A stretch of DNA of 64,000 nt from Andrena cerasifolii (Eukaryota; Arthropoda; Insecta; Hymenoptera; Andrenidae), in contig NW_027484973.1 in the NCBI RefSeq assembly GCF_050908995.1, positions 20,414-84,413 on the forward strand, written 5' to 3'. Positions 1 through 13,484 of the stretch are shown piece after piece. The notes below the pieces were generated by a model. The model saw nothing but the letters and a program-made list of their open reading frames with translations. It did no database searches and had not been told where the DNA came from. Position 1 is the first letter of the stretch. Each line of letters opens with the position of its first letter. The translations under genes were made by a program, and so were the position numbers.

Positions 1-3000
1 GAGGCGCAGGCCTTTCAAGAGGCGTTCGAAAATTCTGCGTCTCTTCGTTAAACAGTCACTGTCTCGAAACACTTGCGCCACTTCTCGCTCTTTGATTTGC
101 TCTCCGGAGACGTTACTTTGTGCCATCTCTTTCGACGGCATGTTCTCCTGTTACAAGGCCCAATTCTGTGCATTCTGAAAATTTTCGCCAGATTTTGGCC
201 AATATATCAGGAGAACATGAAGTGGATAGAGGTATACTAAATTTCAGCTTCAATGGCATCGCCTTAAATTTGCAATTAAGAGGCGCAGGCCTTTCAAGAG
301 GCGTTCGAAAATTCTGCGTCTCTTCGTGAAATAGTCTCTGTCTCGAAACATCTGCGTCACTTCTCGCTTTTTGATTTGCTCTCCGGAGACGTTACTTTGT
401 GCCATCTCTTTCGACGGCATGTTCTCCTGTTACAACGCCCAATTCTGTGGATTCTGAAAATTTTCGCCAGATTTTGGCCAATATATCAGGAGAACATGAA
501 GTGGAAAGAGGTATACTAAATTTCAGCTTCAAAGGCATTGCCTTAAAGTTGCAAATAAGAGGCGCAGGCCTTTCAAGAGGCGTTCGAAAATTCTGCGTCT
601 CTTCGTTAATCAGTCACTGTCGCGAAACATCTGCGCCACATCTCGCTCTTTGATTTGCTCTCCGGAGACGTTACTTTGTGCCATCTCTTTCGACGGCATG
701 TTCTCCTGTTACAAAGCCCAATTCTGTGGATTCTGAAAATTTTCGCCAGATTTTGGCCAATATATCAGGAGAACATGAAGTGGAAAGAGGTATACTAAAT
801 TTCAGCTTCAAAGGCATTGCCTTAAAGTTGCAAATAAGAGGCGCAGGCCTTTCAAGAGGCGTTCGAAAATTCTGCGTCTCTACGTTAATCAGTCACTGTC
901 TCGAAACATCTGCGCCACATCTCGCTCTTTGATTTACTCTCCGGAGACGTTACTTTGTGCCATCTCTTTCGACGGCATGTTCTCCTGTTACAAAGACCAA
1001 AACTGTGGATTCTGAAAATTTTCGCCAGATTTTGGCCAATATATCAGGAGAACATGAAGTGGAAAGAGGTATACTAAATTTCAGCTTCAAAGGCATTGCC
1101 TTAAAGTTGCAAATAAGAGGCGCAGGCCTTTCAAGAGGCGTTCGAAAATTCTGCGTCTCTTCGTTAATCAGTCACTGTCGCGAAACATCTGCGCCACATC
1201 TCGCTCTTTGATTTGCTCTCCGGAGACGTTACTTTGTGCCATCTCTTTCGACGGCATGTTCTCCTGTTACAAAGCCCAATTCTGTGGATTCTGAAAATTT
1301 TCGCCAGATTTTGGCCAATATATCAGGAGAACATGAAGTGGAAAGAGGTATACTAAATTTCAGCTTCAAAGGCATTGCCTTAAAGTTGCAAATAAGAGGC
1401 GCAGGCCTTTCAAGAGGCGTTCGAAAATTCTGCGTCTCTTCGTTAATCAGTCACTGTCTCGAAACATCTGCGCCACATCTCGCTCTTTGATTTACTCTCC
1501 GGAGACGTTACTTTGTGCCATCTCTTTCGACGGCATGTTCTCCTGTTACAAAGCCCATTTCTGTGCATTCTGAAAATTTTCGCCAGATTTTGGCCAATAT
1601 ATCAGGAGAACTTGAAGTGGAAAGAGGTATACTAAATTTCAGCTTCAAAGGCATCGCCTTAAAGTTGCAATTAAGAGGCGCAGGCCTTTCAAGAGGCGTT
1701 CGAAAATTCTGCGTCTCTTCGTTAAACAGTCACTGTCTCGAAACACTTGCGCCACTTCTCGCTCTTTGATTTGCACTCCGGAGACGTTACTTTGTGCCAT
1801 CTCTTTCGACGGCATGTTCTCCTGTTACAAGGCCCAATTCTGTGCATTCTGAAAATTTTCGCCAGATTTTGGCCAATATATCAGGAGAACATGAAGTGGA
1901 TAGAGGTATACTAAATTTCAGCTTCAATGGCATCGCCTTAAATTTGCAATTAAGAGGCGCAGGCCTTTCAAGAGGCGTTCGAAAATTCTGCGTCTCTTCG
2001 TGAAACAGTCTCTGTCTCGAAACATCTGCGTCACTTCTCGCTTTTTGATTTGCTCTCCGGAGACGTTACTTTGTGCCATCTCTTTCGACGGCATGTTCTC
2101 CTGTTACAACGCCCAATTCTGTGGATTCTGAAAATTTTCGCCAGATTTTGGCCAATATATCAGGAGAACATGAAGTGGAAAGAGGTATACTAAATTTCAG
2201 CTTCAAAGGCATTGCCTTAAAGTTGCAAATAAGAGGCGCAGGCCTTTCAAGAGGCGTTCGAAAATTCTGCGTCTCTTCGTTAATCAGTCACTGTCGCGAA
2301 ACATCTGCGCCACATCTCGCTCTTTGATTTGCTCTCCGGAGACGTTACTTTGTGCCATCTCTTTCGACGGCATGTTCTCCTGTTACAAAGCCCAATTCTG
2401 TGGATTCTGAAAATTTTCGCCAGATTTTGGCCAATATATCAGGAGAACATGAAGTGGAAAGAGGTATACTAAATTTCAGCTTCAAAGGCATTGCCTTAAA
2501 GTTGCAAATAAGAGGCGCAGGCCTTTCAAGAGGCGTTCGAAAATTCTGCGTCTCTTCGTTAATCAGTCACTGTCTCGAAACATCTGCGCCACATCTCGCT
2601 CTTTGATTTACTCTCCGGAGACGTTACTTTGTGCCATCTCTTTCGACGGCATGTTCTCCTGTTACAAAGCCCAATTCTGTGGATTCTGAAAATTTTCGCC
2701 AGATTTTGGCCAATATATCAGGAGAACATGAAGTGGAAAGAGGTATACTAAATTTCAGCTTCAAAGGCATTGCCTTAAAGTTGCAAATAAGAGGCGCAGG
2801 CCTTTCAAGAGGCGTTCGAAAATTCTGCGTCTCTTCGTTAATCAGTCACTGTCGCGAAACATCTGCGCCACATCTCGCTCTTTGATTTGCTCTCCGGAGA
2901 CGTTACTTTGTGCCATCTCTTTCGACGGCATGTTCTCCTGTTACAAAGCCCAATTCTGTGGATTCTGAAAATTTTCGCCAGATTTTGGCCAATATATCAG

Positions 3001-5113
3001 GAGAACATGAAGTGGAAAGAGGTATACTAAATTTCAGCTTCAAAGGCATCGCCTTAAAGTTGCAAATAAGAGGCGCAGGCCTTTCAAGAGGCGTTCGAAA
3101 ATTCTGCGTCTCTTCGTTAATCAGTCACTGTCTCGAAACATCTGCGCTACATCTCGCTCTTTGATTTGCTCTCCGGAGACGTTACTTTGTGCCATCTCTT
3201 TCGACGGCATGCTCTCCTGTTACAAAGCACAATTCTGTGCATTCTGAAAATTTTTGCTAGATTTTGGCCAATATATCAGGAGAACATGAAGTGGAAAGAG
3301 GTATACTAAATTTCAACTTCAAAGGCATCGCTTAAAAGTTTCAAATCAGAGGCGCAGGCCTTTCAAGAGGTGTTCGAAAATTGTGCGACTCTTCGTTAAG
3401 CAGTCACTGTCTCGAAACACCTGCGCCACTTCTCGCTGCTTGATTTGCTCACCGGAGACGTTACTTTGTGCCATCTCTTTCGACGGCAAGTTTGCCTGTT
3501 ACAAAGCCCAATGTTGTGCATTCTGAAAATTTTCGCTAGATTTTGGCCAATATATCAGGAGAACATGAAGTGGAAAGAGGTATACTAAATTTCAGCTTCA
3601 AAGGCATCGCCTTAAAGTTGCAAATAAGAGGCGCAGGCCTTTCAAGATGCGTTCGAAAATTCTGCGTCTCTTCGTTAATCAGTCACTGTCTTGAAACATC
3701 TGCGCCACTTCCCGCTCTTTGATTTGCTCTCCGGAGACGTTACTTTGTGCCATCTCTATCGACGGCATGTTCTCCTGTTACAAAGCCCAATTTTGTGCAT
3801 TCGGAAAATTTTCGCCAGATTTTGGCCAATATATGAGGAGAACATGAAGTGGAAAGCGGTATACTAAATTTCAGCTTCAAAGGCATCGCCTTAAATTTGC
3901 AATTAGGAGACGCAGGTCTTGCAAGAGGCGTTCGAAAATTCTGCGACTCTTCGTTAAACAGTCACTGTCTCGAAACATCTGCGCCACTTCTCGCTTTTTG
4001 ATTTGCTCTCCGGAGACGTTACTTTGTGCCATCTCTTTCGACGGCATGTTCTCCTGTTACAACGCCCAATTCTGTGCATTCTGAAAATTTTCGCCAGATT
4101 TTGGCCAATATATCAGGAGAACATGAAGTGGAAAGAGGTATACTAAATTTCAGCTTCAAAGGCATCGCCTTAAAGTTGCAATTAAGAGGCGCAGGCCTTT
4201 CAAGAGGCGTTCGAAAATTCTGCGTCTCTTCGTTAAACAGTCACTGTCTCGAAACACTTGCGCCACTTCTCGCTCTTTGATTTGCTCTCCGGAGACGTTA
4301 CTTTGTGCCATCTCTTTCGACGGCATGTTCTCCTGTTACAAAGCCCAATTCTGTGCATTCTGAAAATTTTCGCCAGATTTTGGCCAATATATCAGGAGAA
4401 CATGAAGTGGAAAGAGGTATACTAAATTTCAGCTTCAAAGGCATTGCCTTAAAGTTGCAAATAAGAGGCGCAGGCCTTTCAAGAGGCGTTCGAAAATTCT
4501 GCGTCTCTTCGTTAATCAGTCACTGTCTCGAAACATCTGCGCCACATCTCGCTCTTTGATTTGCTCTCCGGAGACGTTACTTTGTGCCATCTCTTTCGAC
4601 GGCATGTTCTCCTGTTACAAAGCCCAATTCTGTGGATTCTGAAAATTTTCGCCAGATTTTGGCCAATATATCAGGAGAACATGAAGTGGAAAGAGGTATA
4701 CTAAATTTCAGCTTCAAAGGCATTGCCTTAAAGTTGCAAATAAGAGGCGCAGGCCTTTCAAGAGGCGTTCGAAAATTCTGCGTCTCTTCGTTAATCAGTC
4801 ACTGTCTCGAAACATCTGCGCCACATCTCGCTCTTTGATTTACTCTCCGGAGACGTTACTTTGTGCCATCTCTTTCGACGGCATGTTCTCCTGTTACAAA
4901 GCCCAATTCTGTGGATTCTGAAAATTTTCGCCAGATTTTGGCCAATATATCAGGAGAACATGAAGTGGAAAGAGGTATACTAAATTTCAGTTTCAAAGGC
5001 ATCGCCTTAAACTTGTAATTACGAGGCGCAGGCCTTTCAAGATGCGTTAGAAAATTCTGCGTCTCTTCGTTAAGCAGTCACTGTCTCGAAACATCTGCGC
5101 CACATCTCGCTCT
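1..5113 (+). repeat. 279-bp satellite array, block I (regular)
   Basis: Head-to-tail 279-bp monomers, all in the same orientation, with almost no length change. Taking GTGCCATCTC as position 1, monomers start at 120, 399, 678, 957, 1236, 1515, 1794 and onward every 279 bases. Landmarks in each unit are CAATATATCAGGAGAAC, then GGTATACTAAATTTCAGC, a TTAA at 145-148, GAGGCGCAGGCCTTTCAAG, a second TTAA (often TGAA) at 208-211, and the 10-bp palindrome TCTCCGGAGA at 261-270. Neighbouring units differ by a few substitutions, for example GTGCATTC versus GTGGATTC near position 48. Monomers near 3189 and 3468 are more divergent (GCTCTCCTG, and CACCGGAGA in place of CTCCGGAGA). The open frame across each unit starts with GTG, not ATG, and I do not regard it as a gene. 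Confidence 0.97.
120..3164 (+). repeat. Six-monomer (1674-bp) higher-order duplication
   Basis: The run of monomers starting at 120, 399, 678, 957 and 1236 recurs in the same order at 1794, 2073, 2352, 2631 and 2910, an offset of 1674 bp or six monomers. Shared diagnostic variants include GTGGATAGAGG in the first monomer of each run (instead of GTGGAAAGAGG), TACAACGCC in the second and CTGTCGCGAAAC in alternating units. A few differences separate the runs, such as AAAGACCAAAACTG in the monomer at 957 versus AAAGCCCAATTCTG at 2631. This is a recent local duplication of a six-unit block rather than duplication of single monomers. The similarity fades after about 3180. Confidence 0.9.
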
Positions 5114-8100
5114 TTGATTTGCTCTCCGGAGACGTTACTTTGTGCCATCTCTTTCGACGGCATGTTCTCCTGTTACAAAGCCTATTCTCGAAATTTTCGC
5201 CAGATTTTCGCCAATAAATCAGGAGAAAATGAAGGTGGAAAGAGGTATACTAAATTTCAGCTTCAAAGGCATCGCCTTAAAGTTGCAAATAAGAGGCGCA
5301 GGCCTTTCAAGAGGTGTTCGAAAATTCTGCGTCTCTTCGTTAATCATCCACTGTCTCGAAACATCTGCGCCACATCTCGCTCTTTGATTTGCTCTCCGAG
5401 ACGTTACTTTGTGCATCTCTTTGACGGCATGTTCTCCTGTTACAAAGCCCAATTCTGTGCATTCTGAAACTTTCGCCAGATTTTGGCCAATATATCAGGA
5501 GAACATGAAGTGAAAGAGGTATACTAAATTTCAGCTTCAAAGGCATCGCCTTAAAGTTGCAAATAAGAGGCGCAGGCCTTTCAAGAGGCGTTCGAAAATT
5601 CTGCGTCTCTTCGTTAATCAGTCACTGTCTCGAAACATCTGCGCTACATCTCGCTCTTTGATTTGCTCTCCGGAGACGTTACTTTGTGCCATCTCTTTCG
5701 ACGGCTGCTCTCCTGTTACAAGCACAATTCTGTGCATTCTGAAATTTTTGCTAGATTTTGGCCAATATATCAGGAGAACATGAAGTGGAAAGAGGTATAC
5801 TAAATTTCAACTTCAAAGGCATCGCTTAAAAGTATCAAATCAGAGGCGCAGGCCTTTCAAGAGGTGTTCGAAATTGTGCGACTCTTCGTTATGCAGTCAC
5901 TGTCTCGAACACCTGCGCCACTTCTCGCTGCTTGATTTGCTCACCGGAGACGTACTTTGTGCCATCTCTTTCGACGGCAAGTTTGCCTGTTACAAAGCCC
6001 AATGTTGTGCATTCTGAAAATTTTCGCTAGATTTTGGCCAATATATCAGGAGAACATGAAGTGGAAAGAGGTATACTAAATTTCAGCTTCAAAGGCATCG
6101 CCTTAAAGTTGCAAATCAGAGGCGCAGGCCTTTCAAGAGGCGTTCGAAAATTCTGCGTCTCTTCGTGAAACAGTCACTGTCTCGAAACACTTGCGCCACT
6201 TCTCGCTCTTTGATTTGCTCTCCGAGACGTTACTTTGTGCCATCACTTTCGACGGCATGTTCTCCTGTTACAAAGCCCAATTCTGTGCATTCTGAAAATT
6301 TTCGCCAGATTTTGGCCAATATATCAGGAGAACATGAGTGGAAAGAGGTAGACTAAATTTCGGCTTCAAAGGCATCGCCTTAAAGTTGCAAATATGAGGC
6401 GCAGGCCTTTCAAGAGGCGTTCGAAATTCTGCGTCTCTTCGTTAAACAGTCACTGTCTCGAAACACTTGCGCCACTTCTCGCTCTTTGATTGCACTCCGG
6501 AGACGTTACTTTGTGCCATCTCTTTCGACGGCATGTTCTCCTGTTACAAAGTGCAATTCTGTGCATTCTGAAAATTTCGCCAGATTTTGGCCAATATATC
6601 AGGAGAACATGAAGTGGAAAGAGGTATACTAATTTCAGCTTCAAAGGCATCGCCTTAAAGTTGCAAATCAGAGGCGCAGGCCTTTCAAGATGCGTTAGAA
6701 AATTCTGCCTCTCTTCGTTAAGCAGTCACTGTCTCGAAACATCTGCGCCACATCTCGCTCTTTGATTTGCTCTCCGGAGACGTTACTTTGTGCCATCTCT
6801 TTCGACGGCATGTTCCTCCTGTTACAAAGCCCAATTTTGTGTATTCTCGAAATTTTCGCCAGATTTTCGCCAATAAATCAGGAGAAAATGAAGTGGAAAG
6901 AGGTATACTAAATTTCAGCTTCAAAGGCATCGCCTTAAAGTTGCAAATAAGAGGCGCAGCCTTTCAAGAGGTGTTCGAAAATTCTGCGTCTCTTCGTTAA
7001 TCATCCACTGTCTCGAAACATCTGCGCCACATCTCGCTCTTTGATTGCTCTCCGGAGACGTTACTTTGTGCCATCTCTTTTGACGGCATGTTCTCCTGTT
7101 ACAAAGCCCAATTCTGTGGATCTGAAAACTTTCGCCAGATTTTGGCCAATATATCAGGAGAACATGAAGTGGAAAGAGGTATACTAAATTTCAGCTTCAA
7201 AGGCATCGCCTTAAAGTTGCAAATAAGAGGCGCAGGCCTTTCAAGAGGCGTTCGAAAATTCTGCGTCTCTTCGTTAATCAGTCACTGTCTCGAAACATCT
7301 GCGCTACATCTCGCTCTTTGATTTGCTCTCCGGAGACGTTACTTTGTGCCATCTCTTTCGACGGCATGCTCTCCTGTTACAAAGCACATTCTGTGCATTC
7401 TGAAAATTTTTGCTAGATTTTGGCCAATATATCAGGAGAACATGAAGTGGAAAGAGGTATACCTAAATTTCAACTTCAAAGGCATCGCCTTAAAGTTGCA
7501 AATAAGAGGCGCAGGCCTTTCAAGATGCGTTCGAAAATTCTGCGTCTCTTCGTTAATCAGTCACTGTCTTGAAACATCTGCGCCACTTCCCGCTCTTGAT
7601 TTGCTCTCCGGAGACGTTACTTTGTGCCATCTCTATCGACGGCATGTTCTCCTGTTACAAAGCCCAATTTTGTGCATTCGGAAAATTTTCGCCAGATTTG
7701 GCCAATATATGAGGAGAACATGAAGTGGAAAGCGGTATACTAAATTTCAGCTTCAAAGGCATCGCCTTAAATTTGCAATTAGGAGGCGCAGGCCTTTCAA
7801 GAGGCGTTCGAAAATTCTGCGTCTCTTCGTGAAACAGTCACTGTCTCGAAACATCTGCGCCACTTCTCGCTTTTTGATTTGCTCTCCGGAGACGTTACTT
7901 TGTGCCATCTCTTTTCGACGGCATGTTCTCCTGTTACAACGCCCAATTCTGTGCATTCTGAAAATTTTCGCCAGATTTTGGCCAATATATCAGGAGAACA
8001 TGAAGTGGAAAGAGGTATACTAAATTTCAGCTTCAAAGGCATCGCCTTAAAGTTGCAAATCAGAGGCGCAGGCCTTTCAAGAGGCGTTCGAAAATTCTGC

Positions 8101-8462
8101 GTCTCTTCGTGAAACAGTCACTGTCTCGAAACATCTGCGCCACTTCTCGCTCTTTGATTTGCTCTCCGGAGACGTTACTTTGTGCCATCTCTTTCGACGG
8201 CATGTTCTCCTGTTACAAAGCCCAATTCCTGTGCATTCTGAAAATTTTCGCCAGATTTTGGCCAATATATCAGGAGAACATGAAGTGGATAGCGGTATAC
8301 TAAATTTCAGCTTCAATGGCATCGCCTTAAATTTGCAATTAAGAGGCGCAGGCCTTTCAAGAGGCGTTCGAAAATTCTGCGTCTCTTCGTGAAACAGTCT
8401 CTGTCTCCGAAACATCTGCGCCACTTCTCGCTTTTTGATTTGCTCTCCGGAGACGTTACTTT
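5114..8462 (+). repeat. 279-bp satellite array, block II (indel-rich)
   Basis: This is the same satellite, but the 279-bp register is repeatedly broken by small indels that are nearly absent in the flanking blocks. Examples are a 10-bp deletion near 5184, GAAGGTGG (+1) near 5233, CTCCGAGACG (-1) near 5397, two losses near 5414-5425, GAAGTGAAAG (-1) near 5512, CGAACACC (-1) near 5910, CATGAGTGG (-1) near 6338, TTCCTCC (+1) near 6815, TATACCTAAA (+1) near 7461 and TCTTTTCGA (+1) near 7913. I counted about 28 events, mostly single bases in short homopolymers. Diagnostic substitutions still match cleaner monomers elsewhere (for example 9300-9554), so the units are not old in substitution terms. 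The cause may be low consensus accuracy or a truly degraded segment. Confidence 0.92.
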
Positions 8463-11400
8463 GTGCCATCTCTTTCGACGGCATGTTCTCCTGTTACAAC
8501 GCCCAATTCTGTGGATTCTGAAAATTTTCGCCAGATTTTGGCCAATATATCAGGAGAACATGAAGTGGAAAGAGGTATACTAAATTTCAGCTTCAAAGGC
8601 ATTGCCTTAAAGTTGCAAATAAGAGGCGCAGGCCTTTCAAGAGGCGTTCGAAAATTCTGCGTCTCTTCGTTAATCAGTCACTGTCGCGAAACATTTGCGC
8701 CACATCTCGCTCTTTGATTTGCTCTCCGGAGACGTTACTTTGTGCCATCTCTTTCGACGGCATGTTCTCCTGTTACAAAGCCCAATTCTGTGGATTCTGA
8801 AAATTTTCGCCAGATTTTGGCCAATATATCAGGAGAACATGAAGTGGAAAGAGGTATACTAAATTTCAGCTTCAAAGGCATTGCCTTAAAGTTGCAAATA
8901 AGAGGCGCAGGCCTTTCAAGAGGCGTTCGAAAATTCTGCGTCTCTTCGTTAATCAGTCACTGTCTCGAAACATCTGCGCCACATCTCGCTCTTTGATTTA
9001 CTCTCCGGAGACGTTACTTTGTGCCATCTCTTTCGACGGCATGTTCTCCTGTTACAAAGCCCAATTCTGTGGATTCTGAAAATTTTCGCCAGATTTTGGC
9101 CAATATATCAGGAGAACATGAAGTGGAAAGAGGTATACTAAATTTCAGTTTCAAAGGCATCGCCTTAAACTTGTAATTACGAGGCGCAGGCCTTTCAAGA
9201 TGCGTTAGAAAATTCTGCGTCTCTTCGTTAAGCAGTCACTGTCTCGAAACATCTGCGCCACATCTCGCTCTTTGATTTGCTATCCGGAGACGTTACTTTG
9301 TGCCATCTCTTTCGACGGCATGTTCTCCTGTTACAAAGCCCAATTTTGTGTATTCTCGAAATTTTCGCCAGATTTTCGCCAATAAATCAGGAGAAAATGA
9401 AGTGGAAAGAGGTATACTAAATTTCAGCTTCAAAGGCATCGCCTTAAAGTTGCAAATAAGAGGCGCAGGCCTTTCAAGAGGTGTTCGAAAATTCTGCGTC
9501 TCTTCGTTAATCATCCACTGTCTCGAAACATCTGCGCCACATCTCGCTCTTTGATTTGCTCTCCGGAGACGTTACTTTGTGCCATCTCTTTTGACGGCAT
9601 GTTCTCCTGTTACAAAGCCCAATTCTGTGCATTCTGAAAACTTTCGCCAGATTTTGGCCAATATATCAGGAGAACATGAAGTGGAAAGAGGTATACTAAA
9701 TTTCAGCTTCAAAGGCATCGCCTTAAAGTTGCAAATAAGAGGCGCAGGCCTTTCAAGAGGCGTTCGAAAATTCTGCGTCTCTTCGTTAATCAGTCACTGT
9801 CTCGAAACATCTGCGCTACATCTCGCTCTTTGATTTGCTCTCCGGAGACTTTACTTTGTGCCATCTCTTTCGACGGCATGCTCTCCTGTTACAAAGCACA
9901 ATTCTGTGCATTCTGAAAATTTTTGCTAGATTTTGGCCAATATATCAGGAGAACATGAAGTGGAAAGAGGTATACTAAATTTCAACTTCAAAGGCATCGC
10001 TTAAAAGTATCAAATCAGAGGCGCAGGCCTTTCAAGAGGTGTTCGAAAATTGTGCGACTCTTCGTTAAGCAGTCACTGTCTCGAAACACCTGCGCCACTT
10101 CTCGCTGCTTGATTTGCTCACCGGAGACGTTACTTTGTGCCATCTCTTTCGTCGGCAAGTTTGCCTGTTACAAAGCCCAATGTTGTGCATTCTGAAAATT
10201 TTCACTAGATTTTGGCCAATATATCAGGAGAACATGAAGTGGAAAGAGGTATACTAAATTTCAGCTTCAAAGGCATCGCCTTAAAGTTGCAAATAAGAGG
10301 CGCAGGCCTTTCAAGATGCGTTCGAAAATTCTGCGTCTGTTCGTTAATCAGTCACTGTCTTGAAACATCTGCGCCACTTCCCGCTCTTTGATTTGCTCTC
10401 CGGAGACGTTACTTTGTGCCATCTCTATCGACGGCATGTTCTCCTGTTACAAAGCCCAATTTTGTGCATTCGGAAAATTTTCGCCAGATTTTGGCCAATA
10501 TATGAGGAGAACATGAAGTGGAAAGAGGTATACTAAATTTCAGCTTCAAAGGCATCGCCTTAAATTTGCAATTAGGAGGCGCAGGCCTTTCAAGAGGCGT
10601 TCGAAAATTCTGCGTCTCTTCGTGAAACAGTCACTGTCTCGAAACATCTGCGCCACTTCTCGCTTTTTGATTTGCTCTCCGGAGACGTTACTTTGTGCCA
10701 TCTCTTTCGACGGCATGTTCTCCTGTTACAACGCCCAATTCTGTGCATTCTGAAAATTTTCGCCAGATTTTGGCCAATATATCAGGAGAACATGAAGTGG
10801 AAAGAGGTATACTAAATTTCAGCTTCAAAGGCATCGCCTTAAAGTTGCAAATCAGAGGCGCAGGCCTTTCAAGAGGCGTTCGAAAATTCTGCGTCTCTTC
10901 GTGAAACAGTCACTGTCTCGAAACATCTGCGCCACGTCTCGCTTTTTGATTTGCTCTCCGGAGACGTTACTTTGTGCCATCTCTTTCGACGGCATGTTCT
11001 CCTGTTACAACGCCCAATTCTGTGCATTCTGAAAATTTTCGCCAGATTTTGGCCAATATATCAGGAGAACATGAAGTGGAAAGAGGTATACTAAATTTCA
11101 GCTTCATAGGCATCGCCTTAAAGTTGCAAATCAGAGGCGCAGGCCTTTCAAGAGGCGTTCGAAAATTCTGCGTCTCTTCGTGAAACAGTCACTGTCTCGA
11201 AACATCTGCGCCACGTCTCGCTTTTTGATTTGCTCTCCGGAGACGTTACTTTGTGCCATCTCTTTCGACGGCATGTTCTCCTGTTACAACGCCCAATTCT
11301 GTGCATTCTGAAAATTTTCGCCAGATTTTGGCCAATATATCAGGAGAACATGAAGTGGAAAGAGGTATACTAAATTTCAGCTTCAAAGGCATCGCCTTAA

Positions 11401-13484
11401 AGTTGCAATTAAGAGGCGCAGGCCTTTCAAGAGGCGTTCGAGAATTCTGCGTCTCTTCGATAAACAGTCACTGTCTCGAAACATCTGCGCCACATCTCGC
11501 TCTTTGATTTGCTCTCCGGAGACGTTACTTTGTGCCATCTCTTTCGACGGCATGTTCTCCTGTTACAAAGCCCAATTCTGTGCATTCTGAAAATTTTCGC
11601 CAGATTTTGGCCAATATATCAGGAGAACTTGAAGTGGAAAGAGGTATACTAAATTTCAGCTTCAAAGGCATCGCCTTAAAGTTGCAATTAAGAGGCGCAG
11701 GCCTTTCAAGAGGCGTTCGAGAATTCTGCGTCTCTTCGTTAATCAGTCACTGTCTCGAAACATCTGCGCCACATCTCGCTCTTTGATTTGCTCTCCGGAG
11801 ACGTTACTTTGTGCCATCTCTTTCGACGGCATGTTCTCCTGTTACAAAGCCCAATTCTGTGCATTCTGAAAATTTTCGCCAGATTTTGGCCAATATATCA
11901 GGAGAACATGAAGTGGAAAGAGGTATACTAAATTTCGGCTTCAAAGGCATCGCCTTAAAGTTGCAAATAAGAGGCGCAGGCCTTTCAAGAGGTGTTCGAA
12001 AATTCTGCGTCTCTTCGTTAATCAGTCACTGTCTCGAAACATCTGCGCCACTTCCCGCTCTTTGATTTGCTCTCCGGAGACGTTACTTTGTGCCATCTCT
12101 ATCGACGGCATGTTCTCCTGTTACAAAGCCCAATTTTGTGCATTCGGAAAATTTTCGCCAGATTTTGGCCAATATATGAGGAGAACATGAAGTGGAAAGC
12201 GGTATACTAAATTTCAGCTTCAAAGGCATCGCCTTAAATTTGCAATTAGGAGGCGCAGGCCTTTCAAGAGGCGTTCGAAAATTCTGCGTCTCTTCGTGAA
12301 ACAGTCACTGTCTCGAAACATCTGCGCCACTTCTCGCTTTTTGATTTGCTCTCCGGAGACGTTACTTTGTGCCATCTCTTTCGACGGCATGTTCTCCTGT
12401 TACAAAGCCCAATTTTGTGCATTCGGAAAATTTTCGCCAGATTTTGGCCAATATATGAGGAGAACATGAAGTGGAAAGCGGTATACTAAATTTCAGCTTC
12501 AAAGGCATCGCCTTAAATTTGCAATTAGGAGACGCAGGTCTTGCAAGAGGCGTTCGAAAATTCTGCGACTCTTCGCTAAACAGTCACTGTCTCGAAACAT
12601 CTGCGCCACATCTCGCTCTTTGATTTGCTCTCCGGAGACTTTACATTGTGCCATCTCTTTCGACGGCATGTTCTCCTGTTACAAGGCCCAATTCTGTGCA
12701 TTCTGAAAATTTTTGCTAGATTTTGGCCAATATATCAGGAGAACATGAAGTGGATAGAGGTATACTAAATTTCAGCTTCAAAGGCATCGCCTTAAATTTG
12801 CAATTAGGAGGCGCAGGCCTTTCAAGAGGCGTTCGAAAATTCTGCGTCTCTTCGTGAAACAGTCACTGTCTCGAAACATCTGCGCCACTTCTCGCTTTTT
12901 GATTTGCTCTCCGGAGACGTTACTTTGTGCCATCTCTTTCGACGGCATGTTCTCCTGTTACAACGCCCAATTCTGTGCATTCTGATAATTTTCGCCAGAT
13001 TTTGGCCAATATATCAGGAGAACATGAAGTGGAAAGAGGTATACTAAATTTCAGCTTCAAAGGCATCGCCTTAAAGTTGCAAATCAGAGGCGCAGGCCTT
13101 TCAAGAGGCGTTCGAAAATTCTGCGTCTCTTCGTGAAACAGTCACTGTCTCGAAACATCTGCGCCACTTCTCGCTTTTTGATTTGCTCTCCGGAGACGTT
13201 ACTTTGTGCCATCTCTTTCGAAGGCATGTTCTCCTGTTACAACGCCCAATTCTGTGCATTCTGAAAATTTTCGCCAGATTTTGGCCAATATATCAGGAGA
13301 ACATGAAGTGGAAAGAGGTAGACTAAATTTCAGCTTCAAAGGCATCGCCTTAAAGTTGCAAATATGAGGCGCAGGCCTTTCAAGAGGCGTTCGAAAATTC
13401 TGCGTCTCTTCGTTAAACAGTCACTGTCTCGAAACACTTGCGCCACTTCTCGCTCTTTGATTTGCACTCCGGAGACGTTACTTT

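Noticed and set aside
120..3164. Repeated 69- to 84-codon open frames on the plus strand, one per monomer across the whole window
   Set aside because: They start with GTG, lack an in-frame ATG, repeat with the satellite period and are broken wherever the satellite has indels. They are a by-product of a 279-bp unit divisible by three.
5219..8484. Reverse-strand frames of 66 to 135 codons
   Set aside because: They are antisense readings of the satellite, lengthened by indels that remove stops in this patch. No recognisable protein.
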